Assembly (NCBI RefSeq): GCF_001601575.1
Contig: NZ_LOHZ01000042.1
Span: 94,812-158,811 of the forward strand
Length of the DNA: 64,000 bases
Origin: Thermovenabulum gondwanense
Lineage (GTDB): Bacteria > Bacillota > Thermosediminibacteria > Thermosediminibacterales > Thermosediminibacteraceae
Direction: 5' to 3'
Shown here piece by piece: positions 54,858-63,802 of this stretch; the stretch's first letter is position 1; each line of letters begins with the position of its first letter. The position numbers and the translations under genes are program-made. Below the pieces are notes generated by a model. It saw only the letters and a list, made by a program, of their open reading frames with translations. It was not told the DNA's origin and made no database searches.

Positions 54858-56093
54858 ATCATCTACCCTTTTTAAATTAATTCTTTTGTTGTTATTTATG
54901 GCAAAAAAGTACAGGGAAAATAATATAGTACAGCTTAACCCTAAGGCAATAAACGCTTTATCTATGTTTAGAATCTGGGCAAAAGAACCTGATATTAAAC
55001 TGCCCAAAGGTGTTGTACCTGCAAAAATCATAGTGTACAAGCTCATAACTCTCCCTCGATATTCGTCAGAAGAAGAAAGCTGCAGAGATGAATTAGCGGT
55101 AGTTGTAAAAAGAATTGCAGAAAACCCCGCTAACATGAACAAAATTGATGAAAAATGGTAATTTTTATTGATCCCAATTAAAACAAATATTAATGAGTAA
55201 AATATCAAAGAAAAATAAAGAGTTTTTATATTAGGCCTTTTATTACTTTTAACTGCTACAAAAAGTGCCCCTAATAGAGCACCGATTCCCATTGAGGAAA
55301 GCAGAAAACCGTATCCTGCTTCATCTTTATGCAAAACATATTTTGTATACAGGGGAATTAATACGTTAAAATTCATTATAAACACATTCATTATAAAGAG
55401 TAATATTATTGTTTGCAAAATAATTTTATTTCTTCTGGTATATTTTAAGCCTTCCCAAATATCTATGAGCATTTTATTGTTTTTCTTTGTATTCATAGGC
55501 TTTATGCCCACATCAATTAAAAAAAGACCTATTAATACTGCAATAAAACTTAATCCATTTAACAAAAAACAAATACTCATTCCGACATTTTTAAGAAGGA
55601 TTCCCGCAATTGCAGGACCTATTATCCTTGCAAGATTAAAATTCATAGAATTTAGCGCAACAGCATTATAAAGTAATTCCTGGCCGGCCAATTCTATAAC
55701 GAAAGATTGTCTAACAGGCATATCGAAAGTATTTACTATCCCGATCAATAAACCAAAAATTAGTAGGATGTAGTAATTAATTATTTTCTTCCAGGTCAAA
55801 ACTGATAACAAAAAGGCTAATAGCATTAATAAACTCTGGGTAAATATCAATAACTTTTTCTTTGGTAAATGATCGGCTATAGTTCCTGCCAAAAGGGACA
55901 AAAATAATTGGGGTGTAAATTGAACCGCATTATAGAACCCCACCAAAAAGGCAGAATTTGTTAACGTTAGAACAAGCCAGGAAAGCGCTGTATTCTGAAG
56001 CCAGGTACCAATAAGGGAAATGCACTGTCCCATCCAAAAATATTTAAAATTCTTAGATTTAAAAGCTTCAAAAGGATTTCTTATGCCGCTCAT
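54852..56093 (-). CDS. MFS transporter (EntS/MFS_3 type)
   Basis: 413 aa with about 12 membrane helices. The family motif FWMGQCISLIGTWLQNTALSWLVL at the start and DHLPKKKLLIFTQSLLM in the first loop suit the MFS_3 drug/siderophore-exporter group. It likely exports a small hydrophobic compound; the substrate cannot be inferred from neighbours. It ends tail-to-tail with the beta-CASP gene, with no terminator visible between them. Confidence 0.85.
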   Translation of the reverse strand: MSGIRNPFEAFKSKNFKYFWMGQCISLIGTWLQNTALSWLVLTLTNSAFLVGFYNAVQFTPQLFLSLLAGTIADHLPKKKLLIFTQSLLMLLAFLLSVLTWKKIINYYILLIFGLLIGIVNTFDMPVRQSFVIELAGQELLYNAVALNSMNFNLARIIGPAIAGILLKNVGMSICFLLNGLSFIAVLIGLFLIDVGIKPMNTKKNNKMLIDIWEGLKYTRRNKIILQTIILLFIMNVFIMNFNVLIPLYTKYVLHKDEAGYGFLLSSMGIGALLGALFVAVKSNKRPNIKTLYFSLIFYSLIFVLIGINKNYHFSSILFMLAGFSAILFTTTANSSLQLSSSDEYRGRVMSLYTMIFAGTTPLGSLISGSFAQILNIDKAFIALGLSCTILFSLYFFAINNNKRINLKRVDDL

Positions 56094-56247
56094 TTCTATA
56101 TCATACTCCCGATTTTAATATTAGGCTTATCCTATTACGATTAATTATTTTATCATTTTTTATAGAAATTTAAAACAAATTTTACACTAAAATATTTCTA
56201 TATTAAAACATATTATTATAAAATTTACCAATAGAAGGTGAAAAATT

Positions 56248-57198
56248 ATGGAAAATTTTTCGTTGGGTATTGACCTTGGAGGGACAAAAATTGCAACCTG
56301 TATTATCGATAATAACGGTAATATTTTTGCCAGGGTTGAAATGCCCACTTTAGCAAAAGAAGGACCCGAAAAAGTAATTTCAAGAATGAAAAAAAGTGTT
56401 TATGATGTTTTAAGTCAAATAAATTTATCATTGAATGAAATTGCAGGAATAGGTATCGGAGTTCCTGGTCCTATAGACGTAGAAAAGGGAACCATTCAGA
56501 ATCCGCCAAATCTCCCGGGATGGAAGGATATCCCTTTATGTTCAATTATGTTTAGGGAATTTAATACAAAAATAATTATAGAAAATGATGCTAATTCAGC
56601 TGCTCTTGGAGAATTTTTATTCGGAGCCGGAAAGGGAGTTAAAAATTTTATTTACATAACAATAAGCACAGGTATAGGAGCGGGAATCTTTATCGATGGC
56701 AAACTCTTCAAAGGTATAGGAAGAAATGCTGGAGAGGTAGGCCATATGACTATCAATTTTGAAGGTCCTATATGCGGATGCACAAACTCGGGATGCTGGG
56801 AAGCCTATGCTTCGGGCACTGCTTTGTCAAGGTTCGCCAAAGAAGGAATTTTATCAGGGATAAAAACAAAAATAATTGAAAAAGCCCGGAATGAAGAAAT
56901 TACGGCGGAACACGTTTTTTCAGCCGCAAGAAAAGGTGATAATTTTGCTTTAACCCTCGTGGAAAATGAGGGATATTATCTTGGAGTGGGGCTTGCTAAT
57001 CTAATAAATATCTTCAATCCCGGGCTCATTGCCATCGGAGGGGGGCTTACTCAATGCTGGGATATGTTCTATTCAAAGATGATGAAAACCATTAAAGAAA
57101 GATCTCTACCTGCTAACCTTAAACACCTTGAAATCGTAAAAGCCAAATTGGATAAAGATGCAGGTGCAATAGGCGCGGCATCATTGGCTTTTTTATAA
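56248..57198 (+). CDS. ROK family glucokinase
   Basis: 316 aa. ATP site GIDLGGTKIATC (residues about 7-18), second motif IIENDANSAALGE, and the zinc-binding CGCTNSGCWEAYASG signature of bacterial ROK glucokinases. There is no DNA-binding N-terminus, so it is a kinase, not a repressor. It phosphorylates glucose or a related hexose with ATP. GAAGGTG lies before the ATG. Confidence 0.9.
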   Translation: MENFSLGIDLGGTKIATCIIDNNGNIFARVEMPTLAKEGPEKVISRMKKSVYDVLSQINLSLNEIAGIGIGVPGPIDVEKGTIQNPPNLPGWKDIPLCSIMFREFNTKIIIENDANSAALGEFLFGAGKGVKNFIYITISTGIGAGIFIDGKLFKGIGRNAGEVGHMTINFEGPICGCTNSGCWEAYASGTALSRFAKEGILSGIKTKIIEKARNEEITAEHVFSAARKGDNFALTLVENEGYYLGVGLANLINIFNPGLIAIGGGLTQCWDMFYSKMMKTIKERSLPANLKHLEIVKAKLDKDAGAIGAASLAFL

Positions 57199-57211
57199 GG
57201 TTAACTTCTAA

Positions 57212-58006
57212 TTATTCTACCTTGTATTTTGAACCTTCAATTATTTTTTCTTCAGTTATATTATAAAGTTCATCAAAAAAATTTATTTTGAAACTTGCCG
57301 GACCGTAAATATTAGATTTTTTTGCCGCAAGTTCACCGCTAAGACCAAAAACTACTAAAGCTGCAACGGCAGCTCTAAAATAATCTTTTTCTACTCCACA
57401 AAAACTACCAATAACCGACGATAACATGCATCCAGTACCAGTAATCGTCCCCATTAAATAGTGACCATTATTGACAAAGGCTATTCGTTCTCCATCTGTA
57501 ACTATATCCGTGGCACCTGATACCACAACTACAGTATTTAATCTTTTGGCCAGTTCCTTGGAAGCAGGCAAAAGATTTTCACTGCTTTTTACCGCTTCCA
57601 CTCCCTTTATTTCTCCTCCTGCACCGGCAAGGGTACCTATTTCCGCACTATTACCTTTTATTACTGAAACTTTCACTTCGTTAAGTATTCTCCAGGTACT
57701 TTTTGTCCGTAAAGGTGTTGCCCCTGCTCCTACAGGATCAAGCACAACGGGTATCCCCAGCTGATTCGCTTTTTCCCCGGCTTTTATCATCGCGTCTACC
57801 TGCTCTTTCGTAAGTGTACCTATATTGAGGACTAAGCACGAAGCAGCTTTTACCATATCCTCTACTTCTTCAAGGGCATGAGCCATAACAGGTAGTGCTC
57901 CCACTGCCAGTGTAACATTTGCACAGTCATTTACGGTCACCATATTAGTAATATGGTGTATAAGAGGTTTATTTTCCCTGACTTTTTTTAAAATGCCGGA
58001 AATCAT
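57212..58006 (-). CDS. thiM: Hydroxyethylthiazole kinase
   Basis: 264 aa, ribokinase-like fold. Conserved [36 protein letters not shown] and the [15 protein letters not shown] anion hole/catalytic loop are present. It phosphorylates the thiazole moiety in thiamine salvage. It is under a TPP riboswitch and stands alone: no thiD or thiE is nearby. Confidence 0.95.
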   Translation of the reverse strand: MISGILKKVRENKPLIHHITNMVTVNDCANVTLAVGALPVMAHALEEVEDMVKAASCLVLNIGTLTKEQVDAMIKAGEKANQLGIPVVLDPVGAGATPLRTKSTWRILNEVKVSVIKGNSAEIGTLAGAGGEIKGVEAVKSSENLLPASKELAKRLNTVVVVSGATDIVTDGERIAFVNNGHYLMGTITGTGCMLSSVIGSFCGVEKDYFRAAVAALVVFGLSGELAAKKSNIYGPASFKINFFDELYNITEEKIIEGSKYKVE

Positions 58007-58082
58007 TTTTATACCTCCGTTATTTTATGATGTTTTTAATTAGTTTAAAATGCGTAGAATAAATAAAAAATATAGAACAAAT

Positions 58083-58109
58083 AAAAAATCGTACCCAGCG
58101 GTACGATTT
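58083..58109 (-). terminator. Terminator of the TPP riboswitch
   Basis: Stem AAATCGTAC/GTACGATTT (58101-58109 with 58086-58094) followed by six T on the minus strand, directly 3' of the TPP aptamer and before thiM. Confidence 0.9.
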
Positions 58110-58117
58110 CACACTTT

Positions 58118-58220
58118 TACTACCTTCCCTCCGCTGGCATTACCCAAACAGGTTCAAGGGTTCGGGAAAATTTCCCGTCTCAGCCGCTTAAGCAGTACTT
58201 AAGCAGCACCCCCGGTAGTC
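58118..58220 (-). promoter_or_regulatory. TPP (thiamine pyrophosphate) riboswitch
   Basis: Minus strand: GACTACCGGGGGTGC, GGCTGAGA, ACCCTTGAACCTG, GGGTAATGCCAGCGGAGGGAA and closing GGTAGT, the full THI-box core. It is followed by an intrinsic terminator, so TPP should stop thiM transcription. Confidence 0.97.
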
Positions 58221-58240
58221 TAATAATCTATTTTTTTGAT

Positions 58241-58269
58241 ATTTTACCCTGAAATAATCCTGCTGTCAA
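58241..58269 (-). promoter_or_regulatory. Sigma-A promoter of the TPP riboswitch/thiM
   Basis: TTGACA (58264-58269), 17-bp spacer, TAAAAT (58241-58246) on the minus strand, with the start expected near 58234, just before the aptamer. Confidence 0.85.
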
Positions 58270-58295
58270 TGCAATAAGATTGCTTTTTTATACAC

Positions 58296-59348
58296 TTAAC
58301 CATTTTCTCGTTTTTTTAAAGAATGTCCGTAATCAGTTCCTATTACCCTTCCTATGGAGTAAATTCTTCTTTTTATACACGAATTGCACTGCAGTGCACT
58401 TTCATTTATACAAATTTTGTTGGGATATAAAGTATAATGTTCCCGGTATTTCAGAGGAGTTACATTGGGCATAATAACGTTTGCACCAGCCATCAGAGCT
58501 TTTTCCCTGCCATCCTCCGGTCTCAAAGTAGCAAGAGCTGTAGTTGCCGGAATATGAGTATTTTTCGTTACTATCCTTGTCAAAGCAATTACTTTTAGTG
58601 TCATTTCGGCAGTCCCACCGGGATTGCCTGCAAGAGGTGTATCGGGGTGACAAATATAAGGGCCTACCCCTATCATATCGAGATCAAGTTTCTTAAACAT
58701 TAATATATCCTCAGCCAGGTCTTCAATGGTTTGACCGGGTAATCCTATCATTACTCCCGAACCGGTTTGGTATCCTATTTGTTTTAGCCACTTCAAAATA
58801 TTAATACGATTTTCAAAGCTTGAATCCGGATGAAGCTTAGCATAAAGCTCGGGATTTGATGTCTCAAATCTCATTAAATATCTATCAGCTCCAGCCTCAT
58901 AAAGTTTTTCATACTCTTCATAGGACCGCTCACCGATGCTCAGCGTAATGGCAATATCCATATCATTTTTTATCCTTTTTATAAGTTCTGTAAGCTTATC
59001 CAGAGTATAGTACATATCTTCCCCTGATTGCAGCACAACAGTTTTATAACCCAATCTTGAAGCCAATGATACGGTTTCAAAAATCTCATCAATCTCCATT
59101 CGATAACGTCTTACCTTCTTATTATCCCTGCGTATTCCGCAATAAAGGCAATTATTCCTGCAATAATTTGAAAACTCAATCAGTCCTCTAAGATGAACCT
59201 CATCTCCAACATACTTTTTTCTTATTTTATCAGCTTTCTGATAAAGAATTTCTAACTTTTCCGGGTCTTCTAAAGAAAGAATATAGCAGAGTTCTTGCTT
59301 ATTAAGCTCCACTTCCGAATCTATTTTTTCCCATATTTCATTTAGCAT
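58296..59348 (-). CDS. hydE: [FeFe]-hydrogenase H-cluster radical SAM maturase HydE
   Basis: 350 aa. The radical SAM cluster motif is C63-x3-C67-x2-C70 (NYCRNNCLYCG). Strong HydE signatures follow: YCGIRRDNKKVRRYRM, QSGEDMYYTLD, GADRYLMRFETSNPELY and the C-terminal auxiliary Cys set C-x7-C-x2-C (CINESALQCNSC). It makes the dithiolate/thiol part of the hydrogenase H-cluster. ATG 59348 has GGGAGG upstream. HydF and HydG are not in the window. A PylB-type enzyme is the alternative, made unlikely by the auxiliary cysteines. Confidence 0.9.
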   Translation of the reverse strand: MLNEIWEKIDSEVELNKQELCYILSLEDPEKLEILYQKADKIRKKYVGDEVHLRGLIEFSNYCRNNCLYCGIRRDNKKVRRYRMEIDEIFETVSLASRLGYKTVVLQSGEDMYYTLDKLTELIKRIKNDMDIAITLSIGERSYEEYEKLYEAGADRYLMRFETSNPELYAKLHPDSSFENRINILKWLKQIGYQTGSGVMIGLPGQTIEDLAEDILMFKKLDLDMIGVGPYICHPDTPLAGNPGGTAEMTLKVIALTRIVTKNTHIPATTALATLRPEDGREKALMAGANVIMPNVTPLKYREHYTLYPNKICINESALQCNSCIKRRIYSIGRVIGTDYGHSLKKRENG

Positions 59349-59393
59349 ATAAATTCCTCCCAAAAATATGTCTTATTAATTTTAAAAGTTAAA

Positions 59394-60461
59394 CTATACC
59401 ACAATTTTTTCCACATAAGGGGAGGTTATAAGTCCTAACATTGTGCCATAATTCATTTTGAAGTCAATTATTGACCCAACTCTTATTTCTTTAAGTGAAT
59501 TTGTTACATCAAGAATAAGGTGATCACTGCTGGCCCCGAGGATATTTATATGATCCTCATCTGGAATTAATCCTTCTATCCTGCAATCCTGTTTTCCCAG
59601 AGCTACTATTGCTCTTTTCATTGGGCCTTTATCTTCGAAAACAGGAATGTTACCAAAAGCATCCCTTCCTATTTCTCCAATAGGTTTTGAAGGCTTTGTT
59701 TTGACTTCTATTACTTGCGCTTTAAGGATCACCGTATTCTGATAAGTGTTAGGGATCTTTCGAAAGTTTGTTGAATCCGTACCCAAAAGAATAGCTTCAC
59801 CAATCCTTAATTGATTAATGCGGCGGGGCAAAACCCCTTCTTCAACCATTTTTAAAGTAGCGGTATTACCTCCCGAAATGGTTTTTACTCGAATTCCATA
59901 AAATTTTTCCAATTCCTCAGCTATTTCCACCAAAATTGAGGTATTTTCTATTGAAGGGAGTACTCCTCCATAACACCCCACATTGGTACCTATTCCCTCA
60001 AACTCTATTCCGGGAAGTTCTAAAATCTTTCCTACTAAGTCCTTAACATCTTCCGGCATGACTCCTTCCCTTAAATCCCCTACATCAACCATTAATATAA
60101 TTTTATGTACTTTACCATTTTCAACTGCTTTTTGAGAAATCAATTTTATTACTTCAAATTCCGAATTAAAACTACCATCCGCAAAATTTACTACATCGTT
60201 TATTTCGGAGGGCATAGGAATCCGGATTAGGTAAACAGGTAAATTTACACCGAAACTTTTTAATTTTACTATATTTTTTATACGTGAATCCCCCAGTTTT
60301 TTTACTCCTCCTTCGATCATCGTTTGCACTACTGGTTCCAAAGCACAGACGCCCTTTGTAATTCCCATCACTTCTATACCGTATTTGTAACACAGTTCTA
60401 CGATATTCATCGCATTCTTTTTTATCAAAGATAAATTTATTTCTACTCTTGGATAGGTCAA
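59394..60461 (-). CDS. PLP-dependent alanine/ornithine racemase-like enzyme
   Basis: 355 aa, fold-type III alanine-racemase N-domain-like. The PLP lysine is in MGITKGVCALEP (about residue 36), and GDSRIKNIVKLKSFGV follows. Family members such as Orr racemise ornithine in anaerobic amino-acid fermentation; others prefer alanine or lysine. No ornithine degradation genes are beside it; it sits between the ComM-like gene and hydE. Substrate undecided. Confidence 0.8.
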   Translation of the reverse strand: MTYPRVEINLSLIKKNAMNIVELCYKYGIEVMGITKGVCALEPVVQTMIEGGVKKLGDSRIKNIVKLKSFGVNLPVYLIRIPMPSEINDVVNFADGSFNSEFEVIKLISQKAVENGKVHKIILMVDVGDLREGVMPEDVKDLVGKILELPGIEFEGIGTNVGCYGGVLPSIENTSILVEIAEELEKFYGIRVKTISGGNTATLKMVEEGVLPRRINQLRIGEAILLGTDSTNFRKIPNTYQNTVILKAQVIEVKTKPSKPIGEIGRDAFGNIPVFEDKGPMKRAIVALGKQDCRIEGLIPDEDHINILGASSDHLILDVTNSLKEIRVGSIIDFKMNYGTMLGLITSPYVEKIVV

Positions 60462-60478
60462 AATACCACCTCCGAAAA

Positions 60479-61999
60479 CTATAGCCCGTAGTATTTTTCC
60501 AAGTTTCTGTACTGTAATGCTTCAGCAATATGCTTTTCACTTATTCTTTCTTCTCCCTCTAAATCAGCTATGGTACGGGATACTTTTAATATCCTGTTTA
60601 AAGCTCTTGCACTTAATTTTAATTTTTCAAAAGCTTCTTTTAAAAGAAGTTTTTCTGTTTTCCCAATTGAGCAGAATTTATTTATTAAAGCACCACTCAG
60701 TTCTGAATTATATAAAATCCCATAATTTTTATATCTTTCAATTTGAATGTATCTTGCGTTTTCCACTTTTTTCCTTATAGTTAAGGAATCGGTGGATTTT
60801 GTATCCTCAAAATCTGAGAATTTCACAGAAGCTACTTCAATTTGCAGGTCAATTCTGTCCAGCAAAGGCCCTTTTATTTTCCCGAGATATTTCTGAATTT
60901 TCCCGGGATTGCACGAACACTCATGGAATGGGTCAAGGTAATAACCGCACGGACAGGGGTTCATTGCTGCAATTAACATAAATTTGGATGGAAATATTAT
61001 TTTAGCATTATTTCTCACAATGGAAACACAACCGTCTTCCATTGGTTGTCTTAATAGCTCCAACACTTCTCTGTCAAATTCAGGAATTTCATCAAGAAAT
61101 AACACCCCGTAATGGCAGAGGGTAACTTCTCCCGGTTTTGGGACCCTCCCTCCTCCTATCATACCCACAGGGGTAATACTGTGATGGGGTGCCCTGAATG
61201 GCCTTTTTCTAATTAATGAGCTATTCTTGGGCAAAATTCCGGAAATACTGTAAATTTTAGTAAGTTCAAGGGATTCTTCCTGAGTAAGTTCCGGAAGAAC
61301 AGTGGGAACTCTTCGAGCAATCATCGTTTTTCCGGTACCCGGTGGCCCTATCATCAACAAGTTGTGATGACCGGCTGCTGCAATTTCGATTGCCCTTTTT
61401 ACACCTTCTTGCCCTTTTACTTCTGAAAAATCCACATCATAAAACGGTATATTATCACTTATTTCTTCGATTTTATTCTCTATTTTCAGTTCTCCATTTA
61501 AAAATTCTATTGCATCTTTTAAAGTATTTACCGGTATTATCTCTATTCCTTTTATAACTTCCGCTTCCCTTTTATTTTCAAAGGGTAGTATAATCCCTTT
61601 CAATCTTTCTTCCTTCGCCTTTATAGCCATAGGCAATATCCCATTTACAGGCCTTACAAACCCATCTAAGGAAAGTTCACCTACTACCAGGTAGCTCGAG
61701 ATAGAATCTTCTTTTACTCTTTTATTTGCCGCAAGGATGCCAATGGCTATTGGAAGATCAAATTGCGGCCCTTCTTTTTTTATATCCGCAGGTGCAAGGT
61801 TTACCGTAATTCGCTTAATCGGAAACTCAAAACCCTGATTTTTTATAGCCGCCCTAACTCTTTCCTTTGATTCTCTAACCGCTGTATCGGGTAGACCTAC
61901 AATATCCAAGCACGGTAGCCCATTGGACAAATCCACTTCTACTTCTACTATAAAGCTTTCGATACCGTATATAGTGGAGCTTTTCAATTTTGATATCAT
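60479..61999 (-). CDS. YifB/ComM family Mg chelatase-like AAA+ ATPase
   Basis: 506 aa: N-terminal Lon-like domain (IVGLPDTAVRESKERVRAAIKN), AAA+ core with Walker A MIGPPGTGKTMIARRVP and Walker B VLFLDEIPEF, an MgCl-type loop (AAMNPCPCG) and C-terminal domain. In other bacteria ComM drives branch migration during natural transformation. With dprA in the same window this suggests competence capacity. Confidence 0.92.
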   Translation of the reverse strand: MISKLKSSTIYGIESFIVEVEVDLSNGLPCLDIVGLPDTAVRESKERVRAAIKNQGFEFPIKRITVNLAPADIKKEGPQFDLPIAIGILAANKRVKEDSISSYLVVGELSLDGFVRPVNGILPMAIKAKEERLKGIILPFENKREAEVIKGIEIIPVNTLKDAIEFLNGELKIENKIEEISDNIPFYDVDFSEVKGQEGVKRAIEIAAAGHHNLLMIGPPGTGKTMIARRVPTVLPELTQEESLELTKIYSISGILPKNSSLIRKRPFRAPHHSITPVGMIGGGRVPKPGEVTLCHYGVLFLDEIPEFDREVLELLRQPMEDGCVSIVRNNAKIIFPSKFMLIAAMNPCPCGYYLDPFHECSCNPGKIQKYLGKIKGPLLDRIDLQIEVASVKFSDFEDTKSTDSLTIRKKVENARYIQIERYKNYGILYNSELSGALINKFCSIGKTEKLLLKEAFEKLKLSARALNRILKVSRTIADLEGEERISEKHIAEALQYRNLEKYYGL

Positions 62000-62062
62000 A
62001 TTTCCTCCTGTAAAATAAAAATTACAAATGACTATTTCAATAAAAAAAATAAAATTCCTTCT

Positions 62063-63427
62063 TTAATTTTTTATTCCCATTCTTCCCATTAAGTCGTCAA
62101 TAAATTGTTTTGCGGTTCTTCCCGAACGCTGATTATTCCACAACTCCCATTGTATAGCCATTTTCCTTAATACTGCTGAATCGATGGAAAGCCCCCTGTT
62201 TTTAGCAATTCCTTCAACGATTTTTAAGTAATCTTCCTGATTCGGAGCATTAAATAAAACAGTTATTCCAAATCGATCGGATAAGGACAATTTTTCTTCT
62301 AACGTTTCATTTGCCCTTTTTTCTTCCTCCCGTCTATCATTAAAAAATTCTCTAATTAAATGACGTCTATTTGATGTAGCATAAATTACTACATTACCAG
62401 GAGTAGATTCCAAACTTCCTTCCAGTATAGATTTTAGATATTTATAATCTGTCTCAAATTCTTCAAAAGACAGGTCGTCAATAAAAATGATAAAACGCTG
62501 AGGTCTATTTTTCAGCAGAGATATAATTTCCGGAAGGTATTTAAATTGGTCTTTTAAAACCTCAACAATTCTAAGCCCATCCTTCCCGAATTCATGAATA
62601 AGGGCTTTAACCGTAGAAGATTTTCCCGTACCTCGATCACCGTAAAGCAATACATTATTTGCTTTAAACCCCTTCACAAACTGTTTTGTATTCCTGTAAA
62701 TTTCCCTCTTTTGCTCTTCATAACCTATAATTTCGTGTAGTTTAACAGGATCAGGATCTGCAATTCCTTCCAATCTTCCGCCCTCATCTGTTTGTATCCA
62801 CTTAAATGCCCAGTACCTACCGAAATTCCCACATCCCACCTTTTTATAAAAATGAGCGAGATCCCTAATATTTTTATCCCAATCATCTGAATTATGTAAT
62901 TTTTCTTTTATATCTTCTTTTTCAATATAATAATATTCAGGATAAGGATATTCATTTTTTAATCCCATGTATTTATAATCGGGAAAAGATAATATGTAAC
63001 CTAATTGTAATTTTTTCATTAATAAATCTTTAATTATATTTATATCAAATTCGTACGCCTTTTTTAAATAATGTAAATCATGGCTTACCATCGCTTTAAG
63101 GTGGTAGTTTATACTTTCATATTCAAATAACTCGCATTGTTGACTGAAACAGTTATCATCTCCCAATATAAGTTCTAATAGGTACTCCTGCCATATATTT
63201 CCTGAAAAATATGTGTTATTTTTTTCTCTTTCCTCTACCAGACGCCCTATAAATTCATGGTATTTTTCAAAAGCTTCAAGAAGATTATCATCGTTTAAAA
63301 GCATTTTTAAAATCTGGCAAAAAATTTTAATTACAGGGTCATTTGAAATATTTCTATAAACAACTAAGCGTTCAATGGCAAGAAGCATATCGTATACCTC
63401 TTTACCTTCATTATCTATTGGTGCCAT
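62063..63427 (-). CDS. DUF815 AAA-type ATPase
   Basis: 454 aa. N-terminal helical region of about 230 residues, then an AAA core: Walker A LLYGDRGTGKSSTVKAL, Walker B FIIFIDDLSFEEF, sensor 1 VIYATSNRRHLIREF with arginines. DUF815 proteins are widespread in Firmicutes and uncharacterised. GGGG lies upstream of the ATG; a short gap follows the ComM-like gene's start. Confidence 0.85.
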   Translation of the reverse strand: MAPIDNEGKEVYDMLLAIERLVVYRNISNDPVIKIFCQILKMLLNDDNLLEAFEKYHEFIGRLVEEREKNNTYFSGNIWQEYLLELILGDDNCFSQQCELFEYESINYHLKAMVSHDLHYLKKAYEFDINIIKDLLMKKLQLGYILSFPDYKYMGLKNEYPYPEYYYIEKEDIKEKLHNSDDWDKNIRDLAHFYKKVGCGNFGRYWAFKWIQTDEGGRLEGIADPDPVKLHEIIGYEEQKREIYRNTKQFVKGFKANNVLLYGDRGTGKSSTVKALIHEFGKDGLRIVEVLKDQFKYLPEIISLLKNRPQRFIIFIDDLSFEEFETDYKYLKSILEGSLESTPGNVVIYATSNRRHLIREFFNDRREEEKRANETLEEKLSLSDRFGITVLFNAPNQEDYLKIVEGIAKNRGLSIDSAVLRKMAIQWELWNNQRSGRTAKQFIDDLMGRMGIKN

Positions 63428-63452
63428 TCTACATTACCCCTTTTTTAAATTA

Positions 63453-63492
63453 CTTGATAATTAATTTACAAAAAAAAACCGGCTTTATCAAG
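63453..63492. repeat. Inverted repeat CTTGATAA...TTATCAAG
   Basis: Arms 63453-63460 and 63485-63492, 24-nt A/T-rich gap, lying 26 bp upstream of the DUF815 start in the divergent gap 63428-63595. It could be an operator or a hairpin in a DUF815 leader. No strong promoter is visible on either strand here. Confidence 0.35.
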
Positions 63493-63595
63493 GTGTAATT
63501 TTATGAGAACTTTTTCACTCAAATTTTTGAATAATATCCGTCATTTTCAAAAAATAATAAAAGAAAAGGTAATTATATAATTGGAGGGATAGAAA

Positions 63596-63775
63596 TTGGT
63601 ATTCAAAATGCTTAAAAAAAAGGATAGGGCTTTGGACAAGTACTTCATAAAACCCCAGGATTTAGGCTACAAAATGGAATTTTCTGGTGAAATTTTCCCA
63701 CAGGAAAATAAAGCTACTAAAGTTGAAAATGAAAATATAACAAGACCCAATCTTATGATTTATCCGGGAGAATAA
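63596..63775 (+). CDS. Small hypothetical protein, 59 aa
   Basis: TTG start at 63596 with GGAGGG 7 nt upstream (63583-63588), or an in-frame ATG at 63608. It begins VFKMLKKKDRALDKYF with a basic N-terminus, then an acidic, Asn/Glu-rich middle and ends PNLMIYPGE. No cysteine pair and no membrane helix. No family recognised. A bidirectional terminator follows its stop, which supports transcription. Divergent to the DUF815 gene. Confidence 0.5.
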   Translation: MVFKMLKKKDRALDKYFIKPQDLGYKMEFSGEIFPQENKATKVENENITRPNLMIYPGE

Positions 63776-63778
63776 AGT

Positions 63779-63802
63779 AAACGGGGCGCTTTTGCCCCGT
63801 TT
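63779..63802. terminator. Bidirectional terminator
   Basis: AAACGGGGC/GCCCCGTTT perfect 9-bp stem with a 6-nt loop, T-rich on both sides. It separates the small plus-strand ORF and the aminotransferase and overlaps the latter's stop codon (63801-63803). Confidence 0.8.

Noticed and set aside
58266..58283. Terminator for hydE (GCAAT/ATTGC hairpin)
   Set aside because: Stem is only 5 bp and on the minus strand is not followed by a T run; the T run is on the plus strand, where no gene ends.
60172..60540. Minus-strand ORF of 122 codons overlapping the racemase start
   Set aside because: Alternative frame of the racemase and ComM-like genes, Lys/Arg/Ser-rich, no ribosome site.
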